DNA of 64,000 nt from Companilactobacillus hulinensis (GTDB lineage Bacteria; Bacillota; Bacilli; Lactobacillales; Lactobacillaceae), in NCBI RefSeq assembly GCF_003946555.1, contig NZ_RHOO01000003.1, positions 124,001 to 188,000 on the forward strand, written 5' to 3'. Position numbers and translations under genes: made by a program. This document shows, piece by piece, positions 63,511-64,000 of the stretch (position 1 is its first letter; the number at the start of each line of letters is the position of its first letter). The notes under the pieces were generated by a model. It was not told the DNA's origin, made no database searches, and saw nothing but the letters and a program-made list of their open reading frames with translations.

Positions 63511-63630
63511 TAGAGCGTGTCAAAAGACGGGAACATCCGAGCATTACCTAGACTGATAATTGTGACACGAAGTGGCACATTTGTCAGTCGTAGTAAGCGG
63601 AGGATATTGTCTTTTGTAAACGCGTTTCGA
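63511..63630 (+). repeat. Family B structured repeat, unit 2
   Basis: CAAAAGAC pairs with GTCTTTTG, ATCC with GGAT, GACTGA with TCAGTC. Contains GAGCATTACCTAG, identical to the units at 34 kb. A short third start (AATAGAGTGTTTCAAAC) follows. Confidence 0.8.
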
Positions 63631-63674
63631 ATAGAGTGTTTCAAACAATAAACATCTATAAGGAGATAAATAAA

Positions 63675-64000
63675 ATGGTAAAACTAGGATTAATTGGTTG
63701 TGGAGCCATCGCACACACACACGTATCAAACTTAGTTAGCGTGTTGAACAATGGTGAGATTACCGCAATTTATGATATTAATAAAGATGCCGCAGAACAA
63801 ATCAATAATCAATTCGAATTGAATGCTAAGATCTATGATTCAATCGATGAAGTAGTTAACGACGACAATGTTGATGCTGTAATGGTATGTAGTAGAAATG
63901 ATGCTCACGTTGATCCAGTTATTAAGGCAGTAGAAGCTGGCAAACCAGTCTTTGTTGAAAAACCATTGGCTACTGTTGCTTCAGATTGCAAGAAAGTTGT
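63675..64000 (+). CDS. Gfo/Idh/MocA oxidoreductase, N-terminal part
   Basis: Cut by the window end after ~108 codons. GLIGCGAIAHTHVSNL Rossmann motif and VFVEKPLAT with the conserved Lys. AGGAGAT before the ATG. Probably acts with the upstream sugar transporter; substrate unknown. Confidence 0.88.
   Translation, partial: MVKLGLIGCGAIAHTHVSNLVSVLNNGEITAIYDINKDAAEQINNQFELNAKIYDSIDEVVNDDNVDAVMVCSRNDAHVDPVIKAVEAGKPVFVEKPLATVASDCKKV

Overview
The window is low-GC Gram-positive DNA of the Lactobacillaceae type. The gene set (walRKHIJ-htrA-rlmH, SLAP-domain surface proteins, GH42 and GH1 glycosidases, lactobacillar permeases) suggests a Companilactobacillus-like organism. The genus is an inference; the family-level placement is firmer. 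The walRKHIJ-htrA-rlmH block, a cluster of DnaA boxes next to rlmH and a near-consensus parS site all suggest the segment lies close to the chromosomal origin, although dnaA is not in the window.

Layout. 1-9.9 kb: the end of a DHA2 drug-efflux gene fused to an internally deleted SDR remnant, a methyltransferase, a VanX-like dipeptidase, a Na+/H+ antiporter, an AEC carrier, two tandem APC amino-acid permeases and a quinone-oxidoreductase-like enzyme. 9.9-16.3 kb: two secreted SLAP-domain proteins, an XRE regulator, a small protein and a MarR/MFS divergent pair. 16.3-25.3 kb is amino-acid metabolism: a cystathionine enzyme behind a Cys-Cys-Cys leader peptide and terminator, an argCJBD operon, and a TrpXYZ-like ABC importer behind a Trp-containing leader peptide and two terminators. 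25.4-34.4 kb: a YibE/F pair, a DUF262 protein, HelD, and a large sortase-anchored Cna-B adhesin. 34.4-46 kb: aldo/keto reductase, membrane-anchored XRE regulator, GH1 glycosidase, DUF4143 ATPase, GH42 beta-galactosidase, a membrane glycerophosphodiesterase, a nuclease-like protein, tRNA-Lys and a PTS IIC permease. 46-54.1 kb: the WalRK operon, htrA and rlmH. 54.3-64 kb: several regulator/enzyme pairs and an inositol/sugar-type group (Gfo/Idh dehydrogenases, AraC regulator, GlcU-like transporter) cut by the window end.

Regulation. Sugar genes (GH1, GH42, PTS IIC) carry cre-like sites and so are probably under CcpA. Amino-acid genes appear to use ribosome-mediated attenuation (Cys and Trp leaders) instead of T-boxes. 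Several genes have the Shine-Dalgarno sequence inside a terminator-like hairpin.

Most unusual content. Two families of structured intergenic repeats stand out. Family B is a ~120-nt hairpin unit found as three tandem copies after the aldo/keto reductase and two after the GlcU-like gene, in both cases starting at the stop codon and with base-pair-preserving differences between copies. Family A is a ~150-bp branched element with a full copy after the antiporter, a full copy after rlmH, and fragments elsewhere. A third array, three 39-bp repeats each centred on a 20-bp palindrome, lies upstream of the DUF4143 ATPase. All folding statements come from reading complementarity by eye.
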